Shown here: positions 45,101 through 53,802 of the stretch, in pieces
Numbering within the stretch: the stretch's first letter is position 1
Layout: each line of letters starts with the position of its first letter
DNA from: Paenibacillus arenilitoris
GTDB taxonomy: Bacteria > Bacillota > Bacilli > Paenibacillales > Paenibacillaceae
Length of the DNA: 64,000 nt
NCBI RefSeq assembly: GCF_014705655.1
Contig: NZ_JACXIY010000016.1
Coordinates: forward strand, 62,001 to 126,000
Direction of reading: 5' to 3'
The notes under the pieces: model-generated
What the model was told of the DNA's origin: nothing
What the model saw: only the letters and a program-made list of their open reading frames with translations
The model's database searches: none
Made by a program: the position numbers and the translations under genes

Positions 45101-45575
45101 GGGCGTCGACTTCGCCTTCGATCAAGGCAATCGCCTGTTCATAATAGCTGTCCACCAGCTCGTCGAACGTCACGCCTCCGGTAACCGACAGCGTCTTGGT
45201 CGTCGGCCCGAGCGCGCCTGCGACAAACCGCGGCCTGTCCGGCGTGCTGTACTTATCGCAAGCTTCGCGGGCAAGCTTAGCCGCCGCGAGGTTGATTTCT
45301 CTTGCCTTCTCCGGAATATCGTATTCGGCCAGAACGACGCTGGTCGCGCCGAACGTGTTCGTCTCCAAAATGTCCGCTCCCGCTTCCAGGTACTGCTCAT
45401 GAATCGTGCGGATGACGTCCGGTCGGGTAAGCACGAGCATCTCGTTGCAGCCGTCGAGCTCCGCCCCTCCGAAATCGTCTTCATTCAAGTCTGCCTGCTG
45501 AATCATCGTCCCCATGGCACCGTCCAAAATGAGAATGCGCTCCTGCAGCAGTTGTTGTATAGTCGGTCTCGACAA
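42135..45575 (-). CDS. metH: Cobalamin-dependent methionine synthase
   Basis: 1146 aa, full-length. Homocysteine-binding domain ([10 protein letters not shown]; zinc cysteines in [14 protein letters not shown]), pterin domain ([12 protein letters not shown]), cobalamin cap and binding domain (DVHDIGKNL with axial His, [19 protein letters not shown]), and the SAM-dependent reactivation domain ([15 protein letters not shown]). Methylates homocysteine from methyl-tetrahydrofolate. Start TTG 45575 with AAGGG 9 nt upstream. No SAM or cobalamin riboswitch is visible in the short region upstream. Confidence 0.96.
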   Translation of the reverse strand: MSRPTIQQLLQERILILDGAMGTMIQQADLNEDDFGGAELDGCNEMLVLTRPDVIRTIHEQYLEAGADILETNTFGATSVVLAEYDIPEKAREINLAAAKLAREACDKYSTPDRPRFVAGALGPTTKTLSVTGGVTFDELVDSYYEQAIALIEGEVDALLLETSQDTLNVKAGSIGIRKAFETTGRELPIMISGTIEPMGTTLAGQNIESFYISLEHLKPISIGLNCATGPEFMRDHIRSLSEIAKAAVSCYPNAGLPDENGNYHESPESLAKKMAAFAEQGWLNIAGGCCGTTPDHIRVMAETMAAYKPRTKLGEHPNAVSGIETVYIEPDNRPIMIGERTNISGSRKFKRLIKEEKFDEASEIARSQVKGGAHVIDINLQDTDIDEAYAVHHFLPQVVKKIKAPLMLDSTYDHIIELGLKYSQGKAIINSINLEDGETKFEKIIPLIHRYGAAVVMILIDERGQAVSREAKMEVAERSYNLLVDKYGLNPEDIIFDPNMFPIGSGDPQYIGSAVETLEGIRMIKEKFPLAKTILGLSNISFGLPDAGREVLNSVYLYHATKAGLDYAIVNTEKLERYASIPEEERKLAEELIYNTTDETLAAFVAAFRNKKVEKKEKVSNLTLEERLASYIVEGTKEGLIPDLDEALKKYAPLDVINGPLMRGMEEVGRLFNNNELIVAEVLQSAEVMKASVSHLEQFMEKNESSVKGKIILATVKGDVHDIGKNLVEIILSNNGYKIINLGIKVPPEQLIEAYRKEKADAIGLSGLLVKSAQQMVVTAQDLRTAGIDAPILVGGAALTRKFTKTRIGPEYDGLVLYAKDAMDGLDIANKLMDPEHRSRYEEEMAAFKASGGADEDEKKPLPQLTRAVRSNISPDAPVFAPPDLDRHVLRDVPLPHIIPYVNMQMLLGHHLGLKGNVESLLKENNEKAVQLKATVDEILREGSEEGYIKAHGMYRFFPAQSSGNDVIIYSPDDKEKEIKRFTFPRQHVEPFLCLADFLKPVESGIMDYVGFLVVTAGQGIRELANRWKDSGDYLRSHALQSVALEVAEGLAERVHHMMRDICGYPDPADMTMKQRHGARYQGIRVSFGYPACPNLEDQEPLFDLMKPEDIGVELTEGFMMEPEASVSAMVFAHPEAQYFNVEKV

Positions 45576-45650
45576 AATTATGCACCCTTCCCCCCGAAAT
45601 CATTAACCAATAGTTTATCAGAATACCCTTCCGGTGAAAAGGAGCATCCA

Positions 45651-45679
45651 TCGACAATACCTTTGATTTGTTTTATAAT
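45651..45679 (+). promoter_or_regulatory. Promoter of the acireductone dioxygenase gene
   Basis: -35 TCGACA (45651-45656), 17-nt spacer, -10 TATAAT (45674-45679). Close to sigma-A consensus. Confidence 0.7.
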
Positions 45680-45720
45680 GGGCCTATCATTTAATCTCTA
45701 TGGGAAAAGAGGGAATGTTC

Positions 45721-46263
45721 ATGGCGGAAATAAGAATTCGGAATACGGATGAACGGATTCAAGGGGAAGAGAATGTACGGGCATTTCTGGAGAAGCAGGA
45801 AGTACTGTACGAGCACTGGGATCCGAATAAATTAGAAGCGAGTCTGCAGGAGAAGTTCGTGCTCTCCGACGAAGACAAGCAGCAAATTCTCGCGACGTTC
45901 GATGAAGAAATTCGCGATTTGGCCGGACGCCGCGGCTACCGGACCTGGGACGTCATCGCGTTGTCCGACGCGACGCCGAATCTCGAGGAGCTGCTCAAAA
46001 AATTCGAGAACGTCCATACGCATACCGAGGACGAAGTGCGCGCCATTACGGCGGGCAAAGGGATCTTCATTATCAAAGGCACGGACGACGTCGGCTACTT
46101 TGACGTGGAGCTGGAAGCCGGCGACGTCATTTCCGTACCGGAATACAAGCCGCATTTCTTCACGCTGATGGAGAACCGTCAAATCGTCGCCGTTCGCCTG
46201 TTCATCGAGACGGAAGGCTGGATCGCGCATCCGTACGCGGACGAAGCTTTCAACAAAGCGTAA
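45721..46263 (+). CDS. mtnD: Acireductone dioxygenase
   Basis: About 180 aa cupin enzyme of the methionine salvage pathway; converts the acireductone from methylthioribose to 4-methylthio-2-oxobutanoate with Fe (Ni gives the off-pathway reaction). Metal ligands H99, H101, E105 (HTHTEDEVR) and H145 (KPHFF) are present. Start ATG 45721 with GAGGG 7 nt upstream. Stands alone and divergent from metH; the other mtn genes are not in the window, although the pairing with metH fits methionine metabolism. Confidence 0.93.
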   Translation: MAEIRIRNTDERIQGEENVRAFLEKQEVLYEHWDPNKLEASLQEKFVLSDEDKQQILATFDEEIRDLAGRRGYRTWDVIALSDATPNLEELLKKFENVHTHTEDEVRAITAGKGIFIIKGTDDVGYFDVELEAGDVISVPEYKPHFFTLMENRQIVAVRLFIETEGWIAHPYADEAFNKA

Positions 46264-46280
46264 AGCCGAACTTATGAGGC

Positions 46281-46324
46281 AAGCCCCCGCATGCAGCAAG
46301 CGCTGACGGCGGGGGCTTTTTATG
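46281..46324 (+). terminator. Intrinsic terminator of mtnD
   Basis: AAGCCCCCGC/GCGGGGGCTT with five T following; loop about 18 nt. Confidence 0.8.
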
Positions 46325-46343
46325 TGCGGCAAGTGACTTGCTG

Positions 46344-47132
46344 CTAATTTTCCAGAAGCTTCAGCAGCTCCTCCAAATGCTTGATCTCGTGCGTCGGCAC
46401 GATTTCGTCGTCGCGAACCGTACCGTGGCGGTTGATCCAGACCGAGGTCATGCCGATCGTATTCGCGCCCAAAATATCGGTCGTCAGCTTGTCTCCGACC
46501 ATGATGCCGTGCTCCGGCTCGATGCCGAGCTTCTCGAGCGCGTGCTTGAAAATCGATGCGGCCGGCTTTCCTTCGCCGAACTCTCCCGAAATAATAATAT
46601 GGTCGAAATACGGAGCCAGCTCCGGGACGCCCGCAAGCTTCTCCCGCTGAAGATCCGGCGATCCGTTCGTCAGAAGCAGAAGCTTGTATTTCCCTTTGAG
46701 CGCGTCGAGCAGGCGGAACGTCTCCTCATATACGATCGGACGGGACCTCCGCTCCGCCGGAAATTGCTCGGCAAGCCTCGCTCCCAGCTCTTCGTCGTCG
46801 ACGCCGAGGGACTTGAGGCCTTGCGTCCAAGCCGCCTTGCGGTATTGCGGCGCAAGCCGCTCCAGCTGGCGGAACTCCTCCTGCTCCCCTTCGCGGAACG
46901 GCGCCCAAAGTCCCTCGAACGGATTAATGCCGATCATTTTCGTAAAGGGGAATGTTTCATAGGATTCATAAAGCGCCCTCGCCTCGCGGCGCACGCTTTC
47001 TTCAAGCTCCTCCGGATTAACCCCCGTCTCCGCCGCCGCGGCCTTGCACGTTGCTTCGAACGCTTCCTTCACGCTGCGGTCGTCCCACAGCAGCGTATCG
47101 TCCAAGTCGAATAAAACTGCTTGTTTAGCCAT
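46344..47132 (-). CDS. HAD-family hydrolase (YfnB-like)
   Basis: 262 aa. Motif I DLDDTLLWDD, motif II LLTNGSPDLQ, Lys in GEGKPAASIF, motif IV GDKLTTDILGAN. Helical cap between motifs I and II. YjjG/YfnB-type members are nucleotidases or sugar-phosphate phosphatases; the substrate here is not known. AGGAG is 13 nt before the ATG, a long spacing. Confidence 0.88.
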   Translation of the reverse strand: MAKQAVLFDLDDTLLWDDRSVKEAFEATCKAAAAETGVNPEELEESVRREARALYESYETFPFTKMIGINPFEGLWAPFREGEQEEFRQLERLAPQYRKAAWTQGLKSLGVDDEELGARLAEQFPAERRSRPIVYEETFRLLDALKGKYKLLLLTNGSPDLQREKLAGVPELAPYFDHIIISGEFGEGKPAASIFKHALEKLGIEPEHGIMVGDKLTTDILGANTIGMTSVWINRHGTVRDDEIVPTHEIKHLEELLKLLEN

Positions 47133-47155
47133 TGTTGTTTGAACGCTCCTGCCTT

Positions 47156-47662
47156 TTATTTTTGCTCGTACTTGATGCCGTTCGATTGCGCGAATGTCTT
47201 CAGCTTCTCGCCCATTTCTTCCGTCGGGTAACGGTTCATCACGCGCGAGAATACCCAGTTCGCCCCCTTGACCGGTTCGATGACGACGTAGCCGGGCTGA
47301 ACGCTAATGCCCTTGATGGCGGAAGCGGTCATCCGCTTGTCCCCCGTAAACCGGCGCGTCTGAACATAGTCCTTGCCGATCGTCAGGTATGGCCTGCGGA
47401 AGTAGAATAGCGATGCGAGCAGGATATAGCAGCCGATCGTGATCCAGAACATCGTGTCCGTCCGGAACCCTTCCGCGCTTTGCATAAGAATGACGTACAG
47501 ACCGATGAACAATAGCAATAGAATGGGAGCGATGAAATTACGGCCGACGATTTTTTCCGATTTATCGGCGTTGAATACGATTTGGCCCGCGCCCTGCTTC
47601 TTCCGCTGTTTATTGACGTTGCTCATGTTTTTGCGCACTTTGCGCTCCCAAGAACGTGACAA
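47156..47662 (-). CDS. Hypothetical membrane protein with two transmembrane helices
   Basis: 168 aa. A basic, Lys/Arg-rich N-terminus of about 40 residues precedes two helices (about 43-62 and 72-88), then a soluble PH-like tail with beta-rich YLTIGKDYVQTRRF...GYVVIEPVKGANWVFSRV. No family recognised. Start TTG 47662 with GGAGG 7 nt upstream. Between an aldo/keto reductase and a HAD hydrolase gene, all on the same strand with short gaps. Confidence 0.75.
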   Translation of the reverse strand: MSRSWERKVRKNMSNVNKQRKKQGAGQIVFNADKSEKIVGRNFIAPILLLLFIGLYVILMQSAEGFRTDTMFWITIGCYILLASLFYFRRPYLTIGKDYVQTRRFTGDKRMTASAIKGISVQPGYVVIEPVKGANWVFSRVMNRYPTEEMGEKLKTFAQSNGIKYEQK

Positions 47663-47680
47663 GCTGACTCCTCCTATTTG

Positions 47681-48676
47681 TTAACCCAATTCAAACGGTC
47701 TGCGGAATTTCTCGATAAAACGGTTCGGGTAATCGGCCGGCAGCGCGCTAACCTCGTCGAGTCTGCGCCAAACGTCGTCCGGAAGCTCCCAGCCCGCCGC
47801 GCCGATATTATCTTCGAACTGCTCCAGCTTGCTTGCCCCGAATATCGGCGACGTAATGCCTTCGCGCTGCAGCAGCCATCTCAGCGCAACCTGGGCCGGC
47901 GTTTTCCCGAGCTCGGCGGCCGCTTCGAGCAGCGCGTCCAGGATGACGAAGTTTTTGTCCGAAGCGCGGTTAATCCATGCGCTTTCGCCCACCTTCGAGG
48001 TTAAGCGCCCCTCCGTCGGCGTCTCGCGTGAATACCTTCCCGTCAGGAAGCCGCCTCCCAGCGGGGCCCAGGGAATGACGCCGACCTTCTCTTCCAAACA
48101 AAGCGACAGCATCTCTCGATCCATCTGCCGGCTGACCAAGCTATACTGCGGCTGGATCGATGCGAATCTCACGTATCGATTCGCGTCGCTGCAGGCGAGA
48201 GACTTCATTAACTGCCATGCGAAAAAGTTCGAACAGCCTATGTACCGGACCTTGCCCGACGACACGAGATCGTCCAGCGTCCGCAGCGTTTCCTCGATCG
48301 GCGTCGCATGATCCCACACGTGCACCTGGTACAAATCGATATAATCGGTTTGCAAGCGGCGGAGGCTCGCTTCGACGCCGTCCATGATGTGCTTGCGGGA
48401 CAACCCGACGCCGTTGACGTTATCGGAAGTCGTCATTCTGACCTTCGTCGCGAGCACGACGTCGGACCGTTTGTTCTTGATCGCCTTGCCGACGATCTCC
48501 TCCGAACGGCCGCTTACGTACACGTTGGCCGTATCCAGAAAATTGCCGCCAAGGTCAATGAAGCGGTCGATCATTTCGATCGATTCCTCTTCGCCCGTAG
48601 AGCCGCCGAACGTCATCGTGCCGAGACACAGCTCGGACACGGCGAGACCGCTCTTCCCTAACAGATTATATTTCAT
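47681..48676 (-). CDS. Aldo/keto reductase
   Basis: 331 aa NADPH-dependent TIM-barrel oxidoreductase of the YhdN/YajO-type (AKR11-like). Conserved FLDTANVYVSGRSEEIVGKAI with the catalytic Asp and Tyr, Lys in VLATKVRM, His in VHVWDHATP, and C-terminal cofactor loop IFGASKLEQFEDNIGA. Reduces aldehydes or ketones; substrate unknown. GGAGGG before the ATG. Confidence 0.9.
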   Translation of the reverse strand: MKYNLLGKSGLAVSELCLGTMTFGGSTGEEESIEMIDRFIDLGGNFLDTANVYVSGRSEEIVGKAIKNKRSDVVLATKVRMTTSDNVNGVGLSRKHIMDGVEASLRRLQTDYIDLYQVHVWDHATPIEETLRTLDDLVSSGKVRYIGCSNFFAWQLMKSLACSDANRYVRFASIQPQYSLVSRQMDREMLSLCLEEKVGVIPWAPLGGGFLTGRYSRETPTEGRLTSKVGESAWINRASDKNFVILDALLEAAAELGKTPAQVALRWLLQREGITSPIFGASKLEQFEDNIGAAGWELPDDVWRRLDEVSALPADYPNRFIEKFRRPFELG

Positions 48677-48724
48677 CTAATCACCCTCCTGAAGGATATT
48701 AAATGAATTGAGCGACGGCAGCCG

Positions 48725-48916
48725 TCAATGCTTGATCGTATCGTCGCCGTCGACAATCGTAATATTATCGAGCTGCTGGCGAAAGTTCCGCCTGAAGTTG
48801 CTTAAATATTGTTGGCGCAGCTCGTCTCTTTCCGCCGTTTCCGCATCGGTCAAGCCCACCGTTTTGTTTTTGCGGGAAAGCTCGTTGATGCGCGCAACCA
48901 ATTTCTCGATTTCCAT
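48725..48916 (-). CDS. DUF896 (YnzC) family small protein
   Basis: 63 aa helical-hairpin protein: EKLVARINELSRKNKTVGLT and RDELRQQYLSNFRRNFRQQL match DUF896. In B. subtilis ynzC is the third gene of the SOS-induced yneA-yneB-ynzC operon; here it is separated from the yneA-like gene by an ABC transporter operon. Start ATG 48916 with GGAG 6 nt upstream; an in-frame GTG at 48928 is too close to the ribosome site. Confidence 0.87.
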   Translation of the reverse strand: MEIEKLVARINELSRKNKTVGLTDAETAERDELRQQYLSNFRRNFRQQLDNITIVDGDDTIKH

Positions 48917-49026
48917 GATCTGCTCCACCCCTCTCCTGCTGTCCGGACACTCTACTCTTTACTTTTACATTTCGACACCCCGTTGTCAAGGCAACGATGC
49001 AGGTCGAACCGCAATTCCCCCGCTAT

Positions 49027-50109
49027 TTACGGCAAGGCGACCCGGTCGCCTTCCTTCAAGCCGGAGGTGACCTCCGTCTTCTCCGGCGTTTCCAATCCGA
49101 TCTTGATTTCCTTTCGCTCAAAACGGCCGTCTCCGGCATCCGCCATCGCATAATGCTTCCCGCCCTCTCTAATGATCGCGATCGACGGGATGACGGCGGC
49201 GAGCTCCTTTCTTTCGGTTTCGATCGCGCCGTTCAAGCTTAATCCGGCGATTAAATGCTCGTTCGGCTCGAGCGCGATAATAATTTCGAACTGCGCCGCC
49301 TGATCGAGATTGTTCTGGTCCGTGCCGGTTTTGGCGAACTTGGACACCTTCTGGACGGTTCCCTCCAGTTCCAAATCCTTCATCGCGTTCATTTTCACTT
49401 GAACCGGCATGTCCGGCTTGATTCGAAATACGTCCTGTTCCCCGACAAGCGCGATGAACTGCAGCTTCTTCAAATCGACGACCTTGCCGATGTATTCGTT
49501 CTCCCCGACGGCCTGCGGGCGTTTTCCCGGGCTTTCGTACAGAAAAATGCCGGTCGCCGGCGATTTGAAATCGGCCTCCCGCAGCTTTTTCTTTTTTTGC
49601 GCCAGCTCGCTCTCCTGAATGTCCGCCGTCACCTCATTGAGTTCGCTCTGAAGGCGGGCCGCCTCGCGTTCGACCAGTGTTTTCTTCCTCTCTTCATCGG
49701 AAGAGGCAAGAGGCGTCAACTCGTCCGAAGCTTGGCTCAAATAGCGGTTAAGCTCCGCCTCGAGCCGAGCCTTGCGCAATGCGGCTTCCATTTGCGAAAT
49801 TTCGTTTTGCGCGGCCGTCCGGTCAAGGCGGAAGAGGACGTCTCCTTTCGTCACCTGCTGTCCGTCCGTTGCGTTCCACGCCGTCACTTCCGAGCTGAAC
49901 GGGGCGTAGACCGGCGTCTCCTGCTCGTACAACGATTTCCCCTTTACTTCTATTGTATTAACGAGCGTCTCTTTCGTTACCTCGAACGTAATTTGCTCCG
50001 CTTCGTTCATGATGACCGTCTGCCTTGGCGGATTGCCGATCCGGTACAAACCGAAACTGACCGCGATGAGAATCAAACCGATAATTGCCCATTTTATTTT
50101 TTTCTTCAT
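49027..50109 (-). CDS. HlyD/MacA-family membrane-fusion adaptor subunit
   Basis: 360 aa. N-terminal membrane anchor (about 5-21), then barrel-sandwich hybrid halves (YAPFSSEVTAWNATDGQQVTKGDVLFRL and SPATGIFLYESPGKRPQAVGEN) around a coiled-coil of about 100 residues, and a beta-barrel. Works with the MacB-like pair encoded upstream to export a peptide, antibiotic or lipid. Third gene of the ATPase-permease-adaptor run. Confidence 0.88.
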   Translation of the reverse strand: MKKKIKWAIIGLILIAVSFGLYRIGNPPRQTVIMNEAEQITFEVTKETLVNTIEVKGKSLYEQETPVYAPFSSEVTAWNATDGQQVTKGDVLFRLDRTAAQNEISQMEAALRKARLEAELNRYLSQASDELTPLASSDEERKKTLVEREAARLQSELNEVTADIQESELAQKKKKLREADFKSPATGIFLYESPGKRPQAVGENEYIGKVVDLKKLQFIALVGEQDVFRIKPDMPVQVKMNAMKDLELEGTVQKVSKFAKTGTDQNNLDQAAQFEIIIALEPNEHLIAGLSLNGAIETERKELAAVIPSIAIIREGGKHYAMADAGDGRFERKEIKIGLETPEKTEVTSGLKEGDRVALP

Positions 50110-50137
50110 TGTCCGTTTCTCCCTTTAACCCCCATAA

Positions 50138-51490
50138 TTAATCGCGCCTTATGGCCGTCAATGCATCCGTCCGCGAGGCGCTAACGGCCGGATATATGCC
50201 GGAAAAGATGCCGGTCGCGAGCGCGAACGCCATGCCGACCGGTATCGTTGCGAGCGGAATGAAAATGATGACCGAATCCTGCTCGCTCGCCAGCCTGTAG
50301 ATCAAGCCGTTGATCCCCCATACGATCCAGTAGGAGAACATGACGCCGAGCAAGCCGCCAAGAAGACCGAGCAGCGCCGCTTCCACGATGAACAGGTTCC
50401 GAATTTGGCTCAAATTCGCGCCCAGCACCTTCATAATGCCGATCTGCCTTCTTCTCTGATAAGTAGACATCGTCATGGCCACGACGATCGAGATCGAAGC
50501 GATAATCAAAATAAATACGCCGATTCCGAGAGCGGCCGCCTTCAAAATTTTGAATTCCCCGGCAAGCCGCTCCTTCTGATACAGGTTCGTTTCCGTCGTC
50601 ACCGTCAGCTTCTGGATTTGCTTCTCGACCTGCTCGACGTACGCTTGATCGTCTACCTTAACGATGACCGTGTCAAATGCACCGTTCCTCTCGCCGTCCA
50701 GCTTCAGCTCCTTTTTCAGCATTTCGGCCGTTTCCAGCGAGATATACCCTTTCTTGTCATACACGATTGAATCCTCGGTCGAGCCGCTTGGCTTTGCCAA
50801 TACCCCGACGACGCGCAGCGGCATGCTGTATGCTTCACCTTCCGGCGTGTATTGAACGAAACGGACCTGCTTCTGATACAGCTCGCCCGGCACGCGGTTA
50901 AGACTCTCCATCTGCCGGATGAGCGACTCGTCGTAGTAATTTCCGCTCATCTGCTTCTGGAGATTGTCTCTCGTTTCTTCATCCATAAGGCCGAGCGTCG
51001 CCCCGTAACTGAGCACGATCGTCCCCTGCATGTCCGACAGTCCTCCGTACAAGAAAGAATGTCCGAAGCTTGCAAGCGTCTCGAGATCCGTCCCCAGCAG
51101 CTCCGTCGGATTTTGCGCGGACTTATTATCCATCGTCGTCATCTGCATATGACCGATCTGCAAGTAAGGGGCCGCCGCGCTCACATGCGCGATCTGGCGC
51201 ATAATGTCCAGCTTCTGGCCGGTGAGCCGGCCTTGCTGCAGCGAATCGCTGTCCGCCGTGCCGCCCGAATCGTCCGCAAGCGCGCCGTTGTTGGCCCGCA
51301 CCGTAATCTCATCCATCTTCAAATAGCTGTTCATTTGCTGCTCGATGTAGATCTGTGCGGATTCCCCTATGCTCATCGCGACGATGATGGCCGCGCAGCC
51401 GATCGAGATTCCTGCCGCGCACAGCGCGGTGACGACCTTCCTCCGCTTCACCTGGTCCCAAGACTGGCGCGTAATGTCACGTAATCGCAA
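50138..51490 (-). CDS. ABC transporter permease, MacB/FtsX family
   Basis: 450 aa. One N-terminal helix, a large extracytoplasmic MacB periplasmic core-like domain (about 45-310), and three C-terminal helices including the FtsX segment VAMTMSTYQRRRQIGIMKVLGA. Start TTG 51490 with GGGAGGG 7 nt upstream, overlapping the ATPase gene by 14 nt. Mechanotransmission-type transporter; substrate unknown. Confidence 0.9.
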   Translation of the reverse strand: MRLRDITRQSWDQVKRRKVVTALCAAGISIGCAAIIVAMSIGESAQIYIEQQMNSYLKMDEITVRANNGALADDSGGTADSDSLQQGRLTGQKLDIMRQIAHVSAAAPYLQIGHMQMTTMDNKSAQNPTELLGTDLETLASFGHSFLYGGLSDMQGTIVLSYGATLGLMDEETRDNLQKQMSGNYYDESLIRQMESLNRVPGELYQKQVRFVQYTPEGEAYSMPLRVVGVLAKPSGSTEDSIVYDKKGYISLETAEMLKKELKLDGERNGAFDTVIVKVDDQAYVEQVEKQIQKLTVTTETNLYQKERLAGEFKILKAAALGIGVFILIIASISIVVAMTMSTYQRRRQIGIMKVLGANLSQIRNLFIVEAALLGLLGGLLGVMFSYWIVWGINGLIYRLASEQDSVIIFIPLATIPVGMAFALATGIFSGIYPAVSASRTDALTAIRRD

Positions 51491-52199
51491 TGGCCGGCCC
51501 TCCCGTCAACGAAGCTTCTGCAAACCCTTGCCTCTCCGTAATCAGATAGCCGTCCCGAAGCGATAAAATATGCTCGGTCTGCGCGGCGACTTCCCTCTCG
51601 TGGGTGACGATGACGAAGGTCGTATCGAGCGCCTTGTTCAGCTCTTTAAGAATCGCGAGGATTTCCTCCTCCGTTCGCGTGTCCAAATTCCCGGTCGGCT
51701 CGTCCGCGAAGATGACGGACGGCTCCGTAATGAGCGATCGGGCGATGCTCACGCGCTGCTGTTGGCCTCCCGACAGCTGGGACGGGAACAATTCGGCTTT
51801 TTCGGGGATGCCGACCTGCTCCAGCAACGCGAGCGCCTTCTTTCGTCTAACCGATGGCTGAACCGATTGAAAGACAAGCGGAAGCTCGATGTTCTCCCTG
51901 ACGGTCAAATTGGCCAGCAATTCGTAAGCCTGAAAAATAAATCCGATATGATGGCGCCTGAATTCGGCCAACCGGTTCTCGCTCATCGACACGATGTTAT
52001 GTCCGGCTATTAAAATATCGCCTTCCGTCGGCTTCATGAGGCCCGCCATTAGATGGAGCAGCGTCGATTTGCCCGAACCGGAGCTGCCGAGCAAGGCAAC
52101 CATTTGGCCCTTGTGTACCCGGAAGCTTATATCGCGCAGCACGGCCGTAACTTCGCTACCGTTTTTAAACGAATGGCTTAACCTATCAATTTGCAGCAT
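51477..52199 (-). CDS. ABC transporter ATP-binding protein, MacB/LolD type
   Basis: 240 aa ATPase: Walker A GSSGSGKST, Q-loop, signature LSGGQQQRVSIARSL, Walker B VIFADEPTGNLD, H-loop VTHE. First gene of the efflux operon ATPase-permease-adaptor. AAGGAGAGAG precedes the ATG. Confidence 0.93.
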   Translation of the reverse strand: MLQIDRLSHSFKNGSEVTAVLRDISFRVHKGQMVALLGSSGSGKSTLLHLMAGLMKPTEGDILIAGHNIVSMSENRLAEFRRHHIGFIFQAYELLANLTVRENIELPLVFQSVQPSVRRKKALALLEQVGIPEKAELFPSQLSGGQQQRVSIARSLITEPSVIFADEPTGNLDTRTEEEILAILKELNKALDTTFVIVTHEREVAAQTEHILSLRDGYLITERQGFAEASLTGGPAIAIT

Positions 52200-52265
52200 C
52201 CTCTCTCTCCTTCCTCCCCTTTTTTAATAGACGTATAGAATGATACTACACCCTGCGGAAAAAGC

Positions 52266-52318
52266 AAAAAAACTTTCCAACTGAGCCGGATTTCTCCAAT
52301 CCGTTCGTCGGAAAGTTT
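52266..52318 (-). terminator. Intrinsic terminator of the yneA-like gene
   Basis: Minus strand: AAACTTTCC...GGATT-loop-AATCC...GGAAAGTTT followed by T-rich tract. Separates the SOS gene from the efflux operon. Confidence 0.8.
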
Positions 52319-52373
52319 AATTTATATTATGATCGGTTATGTCGTCTGACAGGCAATCGAGGCTGGCTTAGAG

Positions 52374-52751
52374 CTAGACGGCCGGAATAATAAGCTTCTG
52401 GCCGGGCTTAATGTCCGCCGACCGCAGCTCGTTCCGGTCTTTAATTAAATAGATCACATAACGGACATCTTCGTTCTCGCTGCCGAACCGCTTCGCGATC
52501 GTCCACAGCGTATCGCCGGCCTGCACGGTGACGACTTGCTCCTGAGGGGTCGCGGAAGCGGGAGCGGTACCCGAAGCATCGGTTCCCATCATCAGGAAGC
52601 TCGTGAACAGCAATACGAACACGGCGACGCTAACGAGGAGCTTAACCGCATGGCGTCTTGCCAAATGCTTGGCAATGCGCCGCAGCTTCGACGATCCGCT
52701 CTCTTCGCGCTTATGTATCGTTCTATAAAAACTTGGACTTGTCATCATCAT
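52374..52751 (-). CDS. yneA: YneA-like SOS cell-division suppressor (TM plus LysM)
   Basis: About 125 aa. A basic cytoplasmic N-terminus, one transmembrane helix (about 36-56, KLLVSVAVFVLLFTSFL) and an extracellular LysM domain (VTVQAGDTLWTIAKRFG... IKPGQKLIIP). YneA of B. subtilis halts division during the SOS response; the divergent position to lexA and the LexA boxes support the same role. Start ATG 52751 with GGGGTG 6 nt upstream; the longer frame begins upstream of the inferred transcription start. Confidence 0.87.
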   Translation of the reverse strand: MMMTSPSFYRTIHKREESGSSKLRRIAKHLARRHAVKLLVSVAVFVLLFTSFLMMGTDASGTAPASATPQEQVVTVQAGDTLWTIAKRFGSENEDVRYVIYLIKDRNELRSADIKPGQKLIIPAV

Positions 52752-52762
52752 TATCAACACCC

Positions 52763-52776
52763 CAAACATTTGTTCT
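52763..52776 (-). promoter_or_regulatory. LexA-type box near the yneA start
   Basis: CAAACATTTGTTCT; matches CGAACN4GTTCG at 8 of 10 positions. Near the expected yneA transcription start. Confidence 0.55.
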
Positions 52777-52782
52777 GTTCTC

Positions 52783-52811
52783 AGATTACACGAACAGACG
52801 TTTGGTGTCAA
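52783..52811 (-). promoter_or_regulatory. yneA promoter with LexA box in the spacer
   Basis: Minus strand: -35 TTGACA (52806-52811), 17-nt spacer, -10 TAATCT (52783-52788). CGAACAGACGTTTG (52791-52804) in the spacer matches CGAACN4GTTCG at 8 of 10 positions, and the Y-variant GTTY also fits. LexA bound here would block the polymerase. Confidence 0.8.
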
Positions 52812-52821
52812 CCCCAAAATG

Positions 52822-52835
52822 CGAACTTCTGTACT
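52822..52835. promoter_or_regulatory. Weak LexA-like half-site
   Basis: CGAACTTCTGTACT: one perfect half-site, second half degenerate. Between the two promoters. Confidence 0.35.
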
Positions 52836-52848
52836 TGAGAACTTATGT

Positions 52849-52877
52849 TTGTACGAACTCCGGTTCTATGTTATAAT
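52849..52877 (+). promoter_or_regulatory. lexA promoter with LexA box in the spacer
   Basis: -35 TTGTAC (52849-52854), 17-nt spacer, -10 TATAAT (52872-52877). CGAACTCCGGTTCT (52854-52867) in the spacer matches the box consensus at 9 of 10 positions, giving autorepression. Confidence 0.82.
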
Positions 52878-52909
52878 TTGCTACAAACCTACTAACTGGA
52901 GTGATCGCA

Positions 52910-53530
52910 GTGTCGAAGATTTCAAACCGGCAGCATTCGATTCTGGAATTTATTAAGAATGAAGTCCGGGAGAAAGGCTATCCGCCCTCCGTACGCGAAA
53001 TCGGCGAAGCTGTCGGATTATTATCGAGCTCGACCGTGCACGGGCATCTGGACCGTCTGGAGAAGAAAGGCCTCATCCGCCGCGACCCGACCAAACCGCG
53101 CGCCATCGAAATTTTGGACCAGGAAGGCGTCGACGGCATTATTCCGCTCGCCGTCTCGAAGGTGCCGATCGTCGGCAAGGTAACGGCCGGCGTGCCGATT
53201 ACCGCGACGGAGAACATCGAAGAGTACTTCCCCCTCCCGGCCCATTTTGTCGGGGACAACAGCGTGTTCATCTTGAACGTCATGGGCGAGAGCATGATCG
53301 AAGCGGGCATCCACGACGGCGACTATGTCATCGTGCGTCAGCAGCAGACCGCGAACAACGGCGAGATCGTCGTCGCGATGACGGAAGACGACGAAGCGAC
53401 GGTCAAGACGTTCTACAAGGAGAAGAATCATATCCGGCTTCAGCCGGAAAATTCCTCCATGGAACCGATCATTTTGCCGAACGTTACGATTCTGGGCAAG
53501 GTTATCGGCCTGTTCCGCGACATTCACTAA
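52910..53530 (+). CDS. lexA: LexA repressor
   Basis: About 206 aa. Winged helix (about 1-65, recognition segment [15 protein letters not shown]), self-cleavage site A93-G94 (VTAGVP), catalytic S128 (MGESMIEAG) and K166 (ATVKTF). Represses SOS genes until RecA-ssDNA triggers autocleavage. Start GTG 52910 with GGAG 8 nt upstream; the in-frame GTG at 52901 overlaps that site. Confidence 0.95.
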   Translation: MSKISNRQHSILEFIKNEVREKGYPPSVREIGEAVGLLSSSTVHGHLDRLEKKGLIRRDPTKPRAIEILDQEGVDGIIPLAVSKVPIVGKVTAGVPITATENIEEYFPLPAHFVGDNSVFILNVMGESMIEAGIHDGDYVIVRQQQTANNGEIVVAMTEDDEATVKTFYKEKNHIRLQPENSSMEPIILPNVTILGKVIGLFRDIH

Positions 53531-53546
53531 TCGAGAATTGCTCACG

Positions 53547-53596
53547 CAAGAAGAGGCTGAATCCCTATCGTCATATTGGGATTCAGCCTCTTCTTC
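53547..53596 (+). terminator. Long perfect hairpin after lexA
   Basis: An 18-bp perfect stem (AAGAAGAGGCTGAATCCC and complement) with a 12-nt loop, about 18 nt after the lexA stop. The T tract is poor, so RNA stabilisation or slow termination is possible. The following 160 nt to the glnA terminator shows no gene. Confidence 0.6.
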
Positions 53597-53763
53597 ATGG
53601 CCGTTACATGAAACCGGCATATTCAAGCCGTCCGACTGCGAATCGGAGCCTAGCGATGCCAATTCTTCGTGACGCGAATCTGCGGAATCGCAGCCATTCT
53701 TGCAGGTTTAACGCTGACCGTCATCTCCATGCTCATTTGGCGATCGGGGAGCGGCCGACTATC

Positions 53764-53798
53764 AAAAATCCCTTAACGCGACAGGCGTTAAGGGATTT
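53764..53798 (-). terminator. Intrinsic terminator of glnA
   Basis: AAATCCCTTAACGC/GCGTTAAGGGATTT, 14-bp stem with 5-nt loop and T tract on the minus strand. Confidence 0.85.
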
Positions 53799-53802
53799 GT
53801 CA

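Noticed and set aside
45576..45720. SAM or cobalamin riboswitch upstream of metH
   Set aside because: The gap to the divergent gene is only about 145 nt and holds no riboswitch core; mostly the mtnD promoter.
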